Assembly (NCBI GenBank): GCA_036346275.1
Contig: CM070725.1
Location: forward strand, 20,264,216 to 20,328,215
Direction of reading: 5' to 3'
DNA from: Otatea glauca
Lineage: Eukaryota; Streptophyta; Magnoliopsida; Poales; Poaceae
DNA: 64,000 bases
This document shows positions 11,522-22,999 of this stretch, in pieces. Made by a program: the position numbers and the translations under genes. Below the pieces are notes generated by a model. The model saw nothing but the letters and a program-made list of their open reading frames with translations, ran no database searches and was not told the DNA's origin. The number at the start of each line of letters is the position of its first letter. Position 1 is the first letter of the stretch.

Positions 11522-14273
11522 TGTCGGGACCCGGATTTGCAAACCCGAAACCCTCTGTGTATACTGCACTAGTCCAGGATCACGCTAGCGCACACAGTGG
11601 AAACATAGATGAGATATCATTCCATACAACGAATTGACTAAGAAGAAGCAAATTATTATTAAATAAAGCAAACGACCTTATGGTCAATGTTTACACTATT
11701 AAGCCTTAAGGGCTTGAGAAACAAATAACTGTTGCAGCGGAAAAGATAACTTGAGCCATTCGACATGCCACAGGCAATCGTTTGGGGAACGCCTTCCTAA
11801 TCCACGTAGTCTTCATAGAATTCCTCCTAATGATACTCATTATCTCCTTCAGCAACTGATCAACAAGGGCATAAAGCCGTGAGTACAAAAAGTACTCAGC
11901 AAGCCATAGGGAATTAATAAAATATATTTATGCACGGCTTGACAAAGGATAGCCATATGGTTCATTTGCAGAAAGCAATAACTTGAATTGAAATAAAATA
12001 AATAGATTGAAAGCATATTTATGAGAAGATAAATAAATAATTGATAGATCAATGACAAACAACAAAACAACCGTGAACTCCGTTCACATCCCAACAATTC
12101 CACATTTCATGAAACACTCTATACCCTGCATGAAATTCTCGGGCTTGTCCATGACCGCAGACGCGGCTATTCGAATAGTTTTACACTCTGCAGAGGTTGT
12201 ACAACTTTACCCACGAGACATGAACATCTCTTTTTACAAACGTTACTAACACACTTCCTTTGGTGTGTCGCAGAGAAATCATGACAAAGCCTTTACAATG
12301 CACTGTCTAAAGTCGGTACTGCCCGCTAAGGTTTCGCCCCTTAGGGCCCCCTCTTGCGCCTTGCGAATCTACCCGTCCATCCCGAAAAACACACCACCAA
12401 CTGGCAATACTCAAGGCTAGACATTGCAAATTAATCAGCTAGGTCTGTCCCAGACCAGACTTGTGGTAGTACGGTTAGGCCCAGTTCAATGGCGCACAAG
12501 ATTAAGTCCTTAAGTTGTCTCAGGCAAGACATCCACATCCCAATGTGCTAGAAAGCACCCCCTTTACTGCACGATCACTTGCCTGAGGGAAAACAATTCG
12601 TTCAACCAAGACCAATGGCAAACCCCGCCATGGTACAACAAATTTTACAACAGTGGCTAACGACCACGATTCAATATCTTATTAAGTCAAGTTTAACATT
12701 AATCACATGTGATATGAATCCCTTTGTACAACTAAGCATGTCTAAGCATAGCTACGATAACACAAATGTTGGTATAATGATTAAGCCCAACTAGTAATGT
12801 CCCAACCTAGGTTTAACAATGGATACATGGCATCCCAGTAGTCAAGGTGGCGTAATGTCAACTAGGTACATATCTACTCCCATGAAATAAGCATTGATAC
12901 ACAAAATATCATGCAATTGTTTAAAGAATTTACATTTTGCAAACATAGGATCAATATGATCAAAGGTTACAACTTGCCTTGCTGATCTAGTGCTGAGTCT
13001 TGGTCTTCGAAGTCTTCGTTTGCTCCCTCGGAATTAGCGTCTACCGGAGAAGAAAGCAACGAAACCAAATAAATACAAAACAGAGACACAAACAAGCTCA
13101 AAACTAAAAATAAATGGCTCTGGAAGATAGATCTTGATTTTAGAAAAATTTAGAAACTTGAATCGCCTCAATTGGAGTTCGTATGAGCGAGAACGGGCCT
13201 CCGTCCACGGCACTGCGGTCGTCCACTGTGCACCCAGCTCACTCATGACGACATCGCTGACGCGGGCGGTTGTGTGGGCGGTGACACGGCGCTGCGCTTG
13301 GCCGACGGGTTTTCCACGCGTCGCGCATCGACGGCGGACTGAGTTGGCGGCGGGGCGCAAGGGGCTCAGCAGCGACGCGGCGCGATCCGGGACGATGGTG
13401 CGAGATCGGACGACCAGGATTCATCGGCGAGGAACAACGGCGAGGCGGCGGTGCGAACTCACCGGCAACGAGGAAGACGACACGGCAAGCGGCGGAGGAG
13501 GGCCAGGTCTGGCGGAAGACAAAGCGGATCGGGAAGAGGGTCTCGCGACGCACCCGCAGAGACCGATGACAGTGGTACAGGAGGATCGGCGGCGGAGATC
13601 CAAGTGGAAGAAAGGCTCGGGCACGGCGGTGAACTTCGGCGAGCGAGAACTCGGCGATGGCGGCGGCTCGGGCAGCGAGAGGTAGGGCAACAGAAGCGGC
13701 GCGAGAAGGGGATCCTTGGGAGGGGTGCGGCGACGGCTTAAATAGCCTAGGGATGCGTGCGAAGCGCGAAAACCGAGAAAGACGGCGTGCGGCGGCGGGA
13801 CTCCGAGATGGTTACGGTTAGGTTTCCGACGGCGGGTGCGGGCGACGTGTCACAATCCGGACCGCTGCAGGCGCGATCCGGCAGCTCACACGGAATAGCT
13901 CGTGGCCTCGCGAGTCTGCTGGATCGAGATCGGACGGCGGCACGCTAGGGTTCGTGGTAGTGGCTGGGCTGGGCGAGGCAGAAGCGGCCGACGCGAGCGG
14001 GCGGAGATGGGCAGAGGGAAAAACGGCCCGATGGCTTTTGGAAAAACAAAAACCTTTTCCAATTAAGAAAAAATTCTAGAAAATACAAAAAATTTCCTTG
14101 GAGCACAATGAACCCAACTAAAACTTAAAATCTATAGTTTGATGAATAGTTTAGTCAATTCAAATCCTTTCATTAATAAAAAATTCAAATTAAGCTGAGA
14201 TTAATCCAAGAAAAATGCAAATGGTTTATTTTTTAATTCAAACATTCCAAAACTCAAAATTTGGGATGTTACA
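11522..14273 (-). repeat. 5' LTR of element C (right copy)
   Basis: 2752 bp, colinear with the left copy. Compared with it, this copy lacks the ~110-bp segment after 'gaacgggcctcc' and the ~60-bp A-rich segment near 14075. Ends are intact (TGTCGGGACCCGG ... GGGATGTTACA on the plus strand). Confidence 0.9.
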
Positions 14274-14278
14274 ACTTT

Positions 14279-14658
14279 CTTCTAGAAACGATGAATTTGA
14301 AATGCATGCTTCTAAGGACCCAGTCAGCTCATGTGAGGGTTGTAGGCAACTAAAACTTGACAATGAATCCTTAAATATCAAGTGTGCTAAACTTGCTAAG
14401 GACTTACTAGATAAGTCACAATAATGTTGCTTGCGATGTTCTGTGATTGAGGGGGACTTGGATAAAATCCATGTCGAGCTTAGGAAGAAATTAGAAGACC
14501 AAGCCCATAGAATTAGAAATGCGTCTTGCGTTTCTTGTGAGGCCCTCAAGATTGAGGCAGTCGTACTGAGAGAGCTCATCTTTCTGGTTCTTCTTCTTCT
14601 TCTTCTTCCCCCTGTTCTTCTTGTACCTCTTTCTTTCAAGATTGCCAGTATCTTATGA
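14279..14658 (+). pseudogene. Gag coiled-coil segment, second half, element A
   Basis: This is the continuation of the segment cut at 3411. It is coiled-coil-like, with CX2C pairs (SCEGCRQL, CCLRC, CVSCEAL), and carries an in-frame TAA at 14422-14424. Near 14588-14612 a run of CTT repeats encodes a stretch of Leu, probably a local microsatellite expansion. It ends in a TGA, while the next Gag part starts in another frame at 14655. Confidence 0.55.
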
Positions 14659-15398
14659 GCACTCTCGAGAAGTTTGTTGGAGGCAAGAAGAAGCTCAATC
14701 TTATTCTAGACCAATCCAAGATTAGTAAATACAATCAAGGTCTAGGATTTGATCCCTTGGAACACGCTCGGGCGCATCCTCCTACCATTGTGCGCGGCTC
14801 CAAGAGTGGTGAGATTGTGGTAGCTCCCAAAGTGAGTACCACCATGTTCAGGTCTGCTGGGGTTGTCCATAGGACTTCTGACCAGAAGGGTGTTACTCCT
14901 GTTGCTTCTGCCTCTAGCAAGGTGAAGTACACATGCACCTTCCGTAAGAAGGATGGTCACCTTGTAGATTTCTGCTTGAGGTGGGCCAAGATCACTCGGC
15001 GTGAGCGTGTTTCTGCTCTTAGGGGTATTCAAGGTCATCCCCAGACTTTGAGTGCTTCCAAGGCACACATTGCTTCTAGACAGGTTAGAGAGTCGCCTGT
15101 TTTTGGGCAGCGTCCAGGACTCGGTTTTCATGCTAGTTCTTTGAGTTTTAGTCCTGGAGCTGTTCGTAGTCAGTCTTTCCGCCGTCCTCTTGATATTCCT
15201 CGTTTTTCTCATCGAGGTAGATATCAGCGGCGTGAGGTGTTTTGTGGTAGGAGTTTTAGGCAGCTTCACCGGGTGGTTCGGCTTTTGCACCACGGCGAGC
15301 TAACCGATTCGGCTCCTAGATCATCTACTAGAGTTGCTCTTGATCTTGTTAGGGTTAAGCGTCGAGAGACACTCGAGTCGATCTTCTTACGTGACTAG
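14655..15398 (+). pseudogene. Gag C-terminal region with degenerate second zinc knuckle, element A
   Basis: A 247-residue open segment rich in Ser, Arg and Phe. It carries a second knuckle-like motif, CTFRKKDGHLVDFC, in which the expected second Cys is Arg, so it probably no longer binds zinc. The basic tail is typical of the end of Gag in large copia elements. The frame is lost before the protease part that starts near 15454. Confidence 0.65.
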
Positions 15399-15453
15399 TG
15401 TCTGAGGTGTCATATGGTTGATATTGGGTTCCTAAGTCTTCACTCTATCGATC

Positions 15454-15819
15454 TTGAGTCATCTTTCTCTCTTGTGTCTTGATCGGGTTAAATCGGATGG
15501 GAAGGAAGATGTTTGGATTGTCGACTTAGCTTGTTCTCGTCATATGACCGGAGATTTTCGATGGTTCTCTTCCCTAGTCCGAGCCCCCGGTGATGAGTTG
15601 ATCACCTTCGGGGATGCTTCTTCAGGTAGAGTCATTGCTAAAGGTACCATTTGCATTAATGAAAATTTCATTCTTAAAGATGTTGCCTTAGTAAGTAAGC
15701 TGCAATACAATTTGCTTTCTGTTTCTCAGCTTATTGATGACTCTTTCGAGGTGAGTTTTAAGAGTAATGCCTGTAGAATCCTCGATTCATCAGGAGGGTT
15801 AGTTTGCAGGATTTCTTGA
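15454..15819 (+). pseudogene. Copia aspartic protease, inactive, element A
   Basis: The motif WIVDLACSRHMTG is the copia protease site, but the usual Ser-Gly after the catalytic Asp is Leu-Ala. This alteration should abolish activity. Downstream blocks (ILKDVALVSKLQYNLLSVSQL) are clear and lead into the pre-integrase region. The frame ends in a TGA at 15817-15819, at the edge of a 33-bp tandem duplication. Confidence 0.85.
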
Positions 15820-15848
15820 TTTGGGAGAGTCTTCTGTGCTGATTTTTC

Positions 15849-16826
15849 TTGATTTGGGAGAGTCTTCTGTGCGGGATTGCTTTAGAGTCCCGTGATCTCT
15901 CCTTCTGGCATAGGAGACTTGGTCACATTGGATTTGATCATTTGACCCGAGTTAGCAGCCACGATCTCATTCGTGGTTTGCCCAAACTCAAAATGGTCAA
16001 ATACTTAGTTTGCTCACCTTGCCGACATGGCAAGATGGTTGTTGCTTCTCATCCCCCAGTCACTGTTGTGATGACTAATGCACCAGGACAACTTTTACAT
16101 ATGGACACTGTTGGTCCAGCTAGGGTGCAGTCAGTGGGTGGGAAGTGGTATGTTCTTGTCATTGTTGATAATTTTTTTAGGTACTCTTGGGTGTTTTTCA
16201 TGTCCTCGAAGGATGAGACTTTTACCCATTTGAGGGGTTTGGTTCATAGGTTGTCTTTTGAGCTCCCTGGTGCCCTACGAGCTATACAAAGTGACAATGG
16301 CACGGAGTTCAAGAACTCCTGTTTTGAGAGTTTCTGTGTGGAGTATGGTTTAGAGCATCAGTTCTCCTCTCCCTACGTCTCTCAACAAAATAGGGTAGTG
16401 GAAAGGAAGAACAGGACCCTGGTAGAGAGGGCCAGGACGATGCTAGACGAGTACAGTACACCTAGGAAGTTTTGGGCTGATGTTATAGCTACTGCTTGCC
16501 ATGTTTCTAATCGTGTATTCTTGAGAGCACATTTGCACCGCACTTCTTACAAGTTGAGGTATGGGCGAAAGCTTAGTGTTTCTCATTTTCGTGTGTTTGG
16601 TTGCAAGTGTTTCAGTTTGAAGTCTGGTAACCTAGATAAGTTTGAATCTCGTTCTTCTGATGGTATCTTTCTGGGTTATTCGACTTCTTCACGTAGTTAT
16701 TGGGTTTGGAGTTGCGATGCGCATAGGATCATAGAGACCTGTGAAGTGACCTTTGATAAGGTTAGCCCAGGAGCTAGACTTGATATTACCGGCTCTTCTT
16801 CGTCCTCCGAGATCATCTTTGTATAG
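15849..16826 (+). pseudogene. GAG-pre-integrase and integrase, element A
   Basis: The HHCC zinc-binding region (FWHRRLGHIGFDHL ... CSPCRHGK) is followed by the integrase core. The catalytic triad is visible: Asp codon at 16104 (HMDTVGPA), Asp at 16293 (IQSDNGTEF) and Glu at 16401 (VVERKNRT), spaced as DD35E. The C-terminal copia blocks FRVFGCKCF and GIFLGYS are present. The core itself has no stop. The neighbouring protease and reverse transcriptase parts are separated by stops and frameshifts (16827-17090 is a degraded linker with several stops). Confidence 0.92.
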
Positions 16827-17090
16827 GATGAGGATGATAGAGATGATGGTGTTCCACCTGATCCAGTCCCCTCTACTCCTTAGATGCCTTCTGTTTCCAT
16901 TTCTGCACCTCAGGAAGGCCAACCCTTGCCTTCTGACTCTCATTCAGCTAGTGGCTCTTCTCCTACCTCTTTTGTGCATGAGGTAGAGGCCACTTCTGCT
17001 TCTGGATCTCCCCATCATATTCAGCGTTCTCATCCACCTGATTAGATCATCGGCGATCTGTTTGAGCGAGTCATTCGCTCAAAATCAGGT

Positions 17091-18314
17091 TTGTCCAGTT
17101 TCTGCCTTCACTCTGCCTTTATTGCCTCGTTTGAGCCGAAGGATGTGACTCATGCATTATCTGACGAGTCTTGGACTAATGCTATGCATGAGGAACTTGA
17201 AAACTTCGAGAGGAACAAAGTCTGGCAGCTTGTAGAACGTCCATCTGGTCATAATATCATTGGGACCAAGCGGGTGTTCAAAAACAAGCAGAGTGAGGAT
17301 GGGGTTGTCATTCGCAACAAGGCTAGGCTAGTTGCACAGGGCTTTTCTCAGGTTGAGGGACATGACTTTTAGGAGACCTTTGCCTCTGTGGCCAGACTAG
17401 AGGCTATTAGGATCTTGCTTGCATTCTCTGCATCCCAGGGCTTCATGCTCTATCAAATGGATGTCAAGAGTGCATTCCTTAATGGTTATATTGAGGAAGA
17501 GGTTTATGTCAAACAACCTCCAGGATTTGAGAACCCTAAGTTTTAGAGTCATGTATACAAGCTTTCCAAAGCTCTGTATGGACTCAAGCAGGCCCCCAGA
17601 GCATGGTATGAGAGGCTCAAGTCTTATCTTCTTAGCCATGACTTCAAAATGGGCTTAGTAGACAAGACTCTGTTCATCAGACACCATGAGTCGCATTTTC
17701 TCCTCGTCTAAATTTATGTGGACGATATCATTTTTGGTGGCTCATCTCATTCGCTTGTGTCTCAGTTTTTTGAGGTGATGAGCACAGAGTTTGAGATGAG
17801 TATGATGGGCGAGTTGAGCTACTTTCTTGGCTTCCAAATCAAGCAGACTCGGGAGGGTACTTTCTTGCATCAAGGCAAGTATACCCATGACCTCCTGAGG
17901 TGCTTCGATATGTCTGATGGGAAGTCGGTGATGACTCCTATGGCCACCACTGCTGATCAAAACGAGTTTCGGAGCATGATCGGCTCCCTCTTGTACCTCA
18001 TTGCTTCAAGGCCGAACATACATATTGCTGTGTGTCTGTGCGCTCGATTTCAAGCTTCTCCTCACGCCTCTCACCGCCAGGCGGTCAAGCGCATCTTCAG
18101 GTACCTTCGTGCTACCACTGATTATGGTATTTGGTACTCTTCCTCTTCTTATCTATCTCTTAGAGCCTTTTTCGATCTGACTTTCTTTGTCAGTAGGATA
18201 GATAGGAAGAGCACTACAGCACTTCAATTCATTGGCACTTCTCTTATTTCTTGGTCATCTAGGAAGCGATGCAGGTTGCACAGTCCACGGCGAGGTGAGT
18301 ATATTCTTTGCTGA
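17091..18314 (+). pseudogene. Copia reverse transcriptase and start of RNase H, element A
   Basis: One frame runs the whole length with three stops (17370-17372 TAG, 17544-17546 TAG, 17709-17711 TAA). It contains the copia RT blocks SWTNAMHEEL, GTKRVFKNK, RLVAQGFSQVEG, MDVKSAFLNG, YGLKQAPRAWYE and the catalytic YVDD at 17715-17726. It then continues into RSMIGSLLYL and an RNase H start whose first catalytic region is corrupted (AFFDLTFFVSR). The last part breaks by frameshift at about 18300. Confidence 0.92.
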
Positions 18315-18331
18315 CCGATTCTTTGTAGTCA

Positions 18332-18631
18332 GTGCTCTGGATGAGATCGACCTTGCGGGACTATGGGTTAGAGATAGAGAGTGTGCCACTTTTACGTGAC
18401 AACACTTACGCTATTTGCATTGCTAAAAACCCGATTGCAACATTCCGGACCAAGCACATTGATATTAGATATCCCTTCCTTAGAGACCATGTGGAGAAGG
18501 GAGATATCGCGCTTCAGTTTGTAGAGAGTGACCTCCAGTTAGCCGATATCTTCACCAAGCCATTGGATAGCTCCAGATTTGTTGCCTTGAGGAGTGAGCT
18601 TGGAGTCGTGAGCCCTTACGGCCTTTCGTGA
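18332..18631 (+). pseudogene. C-terminal RNase H end of pol, element A
   Basis: In a new frame relative to the RT part, this segment shows DNTYAICIAKNP, RTKHIDIRYPFLRDHV and LADIFTKPL, the conserved end of copia pol. It closes with a TGA at 18629-18631, immediately followed by a polypurine run (gagggggagatgg). Confidence 0.88.
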
Positions 18632-20470
18632 GGGGGAGATGGCTTTATATTATGTAAAATATTGTTCCCTTCCAGCTTTTCTTTTCTCTTTGTGTTTTCT
18701 TCTGGGTGACTTTGGGCTTATTTTCTTGAGTTGAGTTCACTCACTTAGATTTCTGGTATGCCTTGCATGTACCTCTTATCTTGTGCTTTAGGTTGCTATC
18801 ATGCGTGATTAGCTGTTCTCCTTCTCTCTAGGTTGAGTTCCCTCACAGTCTTATAAAGTCTAGCAGGTATTGGGCCTCTTGGGTAGACAAGGTCTGTGTG
18901 CACTCCTTAGTTGGGATCTAGAGTCAGCTTCCCTATGTCAGTCACTAGGGAAAAATAAGAGCGAGTCTGAGCCGTAGTGAGTCTCTTATATCTTTTCTAT
19001 GCTCTATAGTCATCCAGTTTTGCAGTTTCTCGACTTCTTCTCCTCATTCCGTTTTCTGGTTGTTATTGAGTTCATTTGTGTTTTCTTTACGCTAATCTTG
19101 ATAATAACTTAACTTTAACCAGATTTGAGCTTAAAATTGATTCATTTGTTGAGGGGGAGTTTGGGAATCTGTTCATGCATTGCATTTAGACTGCATTTTC
19201 TGTTTTATGAGCTTTGTCTATTATGCAATTGACTCAATCTTCATGAAATACATCATGCTATGTATTTTGAAGAAAATCACTAGCTTAGATATGTCCAAGT
19301 CCATTTATCATGCTAAGCTTATTAAAATCTGAAAAATTTGAAAGCTTTAAATGAAAACTTGACCAAACATGTTGCTTTTACTTACTAAGTTTCTTCTCTA
19401 GGGATTTTTACCATGAATTGTGAAATTTTGGATTTCTCTAGAGTCCCTATAGCAACTTGGGTGAAATTTGTTTGATCCATATTTGAGTCCTTCAGAATTG
19501 CTCATATGTGCTAAATTGAAAATTTAAAAAAAAATTGACTCTTTTGTGCAAAATTGATGTCAACACTTTATATTCACGAGATTGCTTCCCATTGCACTTG
19601 GGATGAACTTGGAATATATTGTGTATGTCCAAGATCATTCTCTTATGAGTTACTCTTGAGATGATCGAAAATGGCTTGAGTCAATTTAAAACAAAAATGC
19701 AAATATCAAACACATAAGTGGGTAAAGAATGCAAATAATGTCAAACATTTGCACCCCGCTATGTTTTTTAAAGTCTTAAACAAAATTTGCATAAATTGAA
19801 AAATGATCTTGAAGGACCTTATGTGCACTCCAAAATTGCCCAAAGTGTTGAGTAGGTTGAACTCTAGGTTTTCCATTTGATCCTTGAGTGGTTTTGCTTT
19901 TAGCTTTGAAACTTTGCTAAGTTTTGCACTTGTCAAATCATGCTAAAATGAAATATTGTAAAAATAAGCTTTTTCATAAAATGTATTGGTCTTGGACATG
20001 CCTTAGTTTAGTCATATTCTGAAATTGACAAGCTTGGTGTAATATCTTACCATTTTGATCAATTGGATAATCTTCAAAGCTCTTCCGATTGCATTTCATG
20101 CGTACATAAAAAAATTGATGCCTATATTGCCAAAAGGGGGAGAAAATGTAGAAAAGACATCATTAAAATGATTAAAAAGTGAATGCTTATTTGGTTATTA
20201 TGATCTTTGTAAAACTATGCTACTACTTCTTTTGGATCATAATCTCATAATCACATTTGACATGTTTAGTTGGATTTTAGAGTTTTTGTTCAAAACTTGC
20301 TCTTTCTTAAATTTAACTCTAAAATCTAAATTCCTCTTCGTCAACGTGGACATGGTTCCAATTTCAATCTTTGGACCAAGTTTGACTTTGCAACTAAAAA
20401 ATTGCTTTCTTCTTCATCCTCTTCAAACTCAAATCATATGCCTTTTGTTGTGTTTGTCAATATACTCATC
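18632..20470 (+). other. Long 3' noncoding tail of element A
   Basis: About 1.8 kb between the end of pol and the polypurine tract, with no convincing coding frame. Most of it is AT-rich. It is clearly related to the 3' pieces of element B (22840-22990 and 31967-33200), so it is a family feature, not random filler. It contains extra polypurine runs at about 18630, 19154 and 20137 besides the true tract at 20471. Confidence 0.75.
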
Positions 20471-20481
20471 AAGGGGGAGAT
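20471..20481 (+). other. Polypurine tract of element A
   Basis: AAGGGGGAGAT directly before the TGAAGGACC start of the 3' LTR. It is the primer for plus-strand synthesis. Confidence 0.9.
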
Positions 20482-22168
20482 TGAAGGACCATGTGGAGGT
20501 CTATTCAGATTTGTGATGAGTATTTGACTAAATTTGAGCTTGGGTTGCTCTTGTTTGAGTTTGATTTGAAATAGATTTTCAATTGGAAGCAATTTGAGGT
20601 CTTCTCTGTTTTCCCGGTGCTACCGGTCAGATCGAGTAAAAATGAATTTTAATGAGTGGACTTTGATGAATTTATTGCACATATTTGTGGGCATTGCTAT
20701 GTGAGTAGTTTCCTTGTTTTTGATGGATGCAGGACGACGGTGCTAGGTCATGGTGAGGCGAAGGATGGCCGGGACTAGACGAGGAGCGTCGGAGGTCCAG
20801 ACGGTCGGTGATCGCTGGAAGATGATCGGAGATGGAGTCCGTGCAAGCCTTGAAGACAAGGAACGGATGAGATGCTAGCTAGACGTTGCGTGGATCAATG
20901 AGGACCATTGGATCTTGGTCTAGTTGATAGGTTAGTAGGTCTTGTTAGTGTGCTTTGAGAATCGTGCAAGAAAACCCATTATGTGTTGTGGGCTTTGGGT
21001 GAACCCTTGCATGGCTGGTTGAGTGGGTAAATCCTAGCCTTTGATGGATGCTCTAGGGTTTAGAGTCTCATCCAAGGGTGGTAGGTAGCCCAAGAGTTGT
21101 ATAAATAGGGGTGGAGGGGTAGCCTTCCCTTCTGGAAGGTTTTGAGATTTTTGATGCTCCTTTGAGCTTTGCCCACATGAAATGTGAGGCTTTGTAACCT
21201 CTCCTTCCAGAATTGAAATGTTCTTCATTTATATTCATGTTTCATTTCCTTTACGCATTTAAATTATGCAATTTAAATTCAGCATTTACTTTCCCACATT
21301 TACATTCTCGCAATTTACTTTATCGCAATTTGGATTTGCCTCCCCTCCTTCTAAATGATGTTCTTCTTGGATTTCTTGAGGGTGTTCATATGGTTTTACA
21401 TCTTTCTTGCACCCTAGGATAGACTATAGATCAAGTTTTTATCAAATTGCAAATCTGTCCTGAACTTGTTCTTCGCGCAGTAGTTAGTCTTTGATTGTTA
21501 TAAAAATCTAGAAAAATCATTTTTAAGTGATTCTTGTTGGAGAAGATGAACGACTCACATATCCATCTCTGTAAAAAAATTTGAGTCCACTGGTTGCACC
21601 GTTTTATCGCTATGATGTGAAAACCGAGCCTCAAACATTTTGGTCGAAGTTCCTGACTGTCTGTAATGCTTGATTTTTCATGTTTATTATACAAAGCTTT
21701 TTGAGCTTATTTTTGGTGGAGTGTTTCCAGACTCAACTTCTCATAGGGAGAAAAATTCTCAAAAATTTTATAGTAACAGAAACTCACCAACCACCTGCTC
21801 CAATTGAGGACAATTCCTGGAAAATCTTCTTTTACTTTTTTGGAAAGAGACTTTGGTGTTTTAGCTTTATCTCTTTTATAAAAGTAGTCTTTTAGTTGAT
21901 TCCTCTTTGTTTGGATACTTGAAAACCAGGATTTTGATTAAAAAATCCCTCACATAATTCATGGTTCTCATCCATGCAAACTAGGGGCACACATAGTTGT
22001 CTAATTGTTCGAGTTTTGGAGGGTGTGCGAATCTGAGAAACACCTGTTTGAAGGAAAATATTTGGGTGTTTCAGATTTTTATTGCGAGATTGTTTGGAGT
22101 ACTTTGAGTAGGGGAAAATTTTATTTGGGATTATTCACCCCCCCTCTGATCGCCATTTTGATCTTTCA
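20482..22168 (+). repeat. 3' LTR of element A
   Basis: 1687 bp, matching the 5' LTR with scattered substitutions and small indels (for example the missing 'gcatttacattgc' near 21260). TATA box at 21100-21107. It is followed by the target duplication tcttg. Confidence 0.93.
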
Positions 22169-22825
22169 TCTTGCATAGTTTTCAAAGCACACTAACTAGA
22201 CCCGCTATCCTATCAACTAGACCATGATCCGATGTCCTTCCTTGATCCACGCAACGTCTAGCTAGCATCTCATCCATTCCTTGTCTTCTTGGCATGCCAC
22301 GACTCTATCTCCAATCATCTTCTGGCAATCCCCGACCGTTTGGACCTCCGGCGCACCTCGCCTAATCCTGGTCACCCTTCGCCTCACTATGATCTAGCTT
22401 CGTCGTCCTGCAACCATAAAAAACAAGGAAACACCTCACATAGCAATGTCCAAAATATATTCAATCAAATTCATCAAAAATCACAAATTAAAATTCATTC
22501 TCACTCATATTGGCCGATTGCACCGATGGCCAGTCATACCGCCCCCTGGCCGGTATGATCGGCCTCCAAAAACCCGAAAATCCCCTCTTTGAAAAAATCA
22601 CACCAGCCTCGAGCCGGTATGACCACACATGGCCGGTACTATTGCACTCAGGTCGGTAGCACCGCCGGCCGATCATACCGCCCCCTGGTCAGTATTACCG
22701 GCAATGCTGGCCAACTAGCAATATTTTTCTTCAAATACAATTTTCAACTCAAATCAAAACACTACATGCTTAATTAATGTCACTAACTCATCACACACAA
22801 GGATAGACCTCCACATGGTCTTTCA
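22169..22825 (-). repeat. Right part of LTR A0 (minus), host of element A
   Basis: This resumes the inverted LTR interrupted at 123 and ends at 22825 with GGTCTTTCA, the inverted LTR start. It differs from LTR A by an extra cluster of short CCGGT/ACCGG motifs at about 22500-22710. Because the LTR start faces right, it is the 5' LTR (or a solo LTR) of a minus-strand element whose remaining part lies left of the window. Confidence 0.85.
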
Positions 22826-22999
22826 GTTTTCTGCACTGAATTTTGCTATAACTCAACTTGAGCCAGAATTGTTCTTAAAATTGGTTCACTTGTTGAGAAT
22901 GGGTTTCAAGAAGCTTTTCATCATGCATTGCATATAGACTTTATTTTTGGTTTACATAAGCTTTGTCTATTATGCAAATGAATTCTTACTAATGATATG
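22826..22999 (+). repeat. Element B: 3' internal fragment 1 (copia, plus)
   Basis: Related to 19100-19250 of element A (the 'gcattgcat..agact..ttttctg' and 'agctttgtctattatgcaa' blocks), in the same orientation. It is bounded on the left by the A0 LTR and on the right by the CACTA element, both later insertions into B. Confidence 0.75.

Larger units (their letters stand above)
3412..14273 (-). mobile_element. Element C: gypsy chromovirus, Tekay/Del-like, nested in A
   Basis: A 10.9-kb minus-strand gypsy element with LTRs at 3412-6364 and 11522-14273. On its own strand it starts TGTAACATCCC and ends CCGGGTCTCGACA or similar. The order on the minus strand is primer site, gag with one zinc knuckle, protease, reverse transcriptase, RNase H, integrase and a C-terminal chromodomain, then a polypurine tract. 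The chromodomain and the order place it among plant chromoviruses, most like Tekay/Del. The target duplication is ccttt/acttt. Four in-frame TAG codons in gag-pol and several frameshifts in integrase show it is dead. Confidence 0.92.
124..22168 (+). mobile_element. Element A: copia LTR retrotransposon, SIRE/Maximus-like, carrying nested gypsy C
   Basis: Two direct LTRs (124-1808 and 20482-22168) start with TGAAGGACCATGTGG and end in CTTTCA. They flank a primer site, gag, protease, integrase, reverse transcriptase and RNase H in that order, which is copia order, and end at a polypurine tract. The 5-bp target duplication tcttg is perfect (119-123 and 22169-22173). Without the nested gypsy C (3412-14273) the element is about 11.2 kb. 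The long gag region with coiled coils and the 1.8-kb tail between pol and the 3' LTR fit the SIRE/Maximus lineage. This lineage call is an inference from layout and motifs. Pol is broken by several stops and frameshifts, so the copy is not autonomous. Confidence 0.93.
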
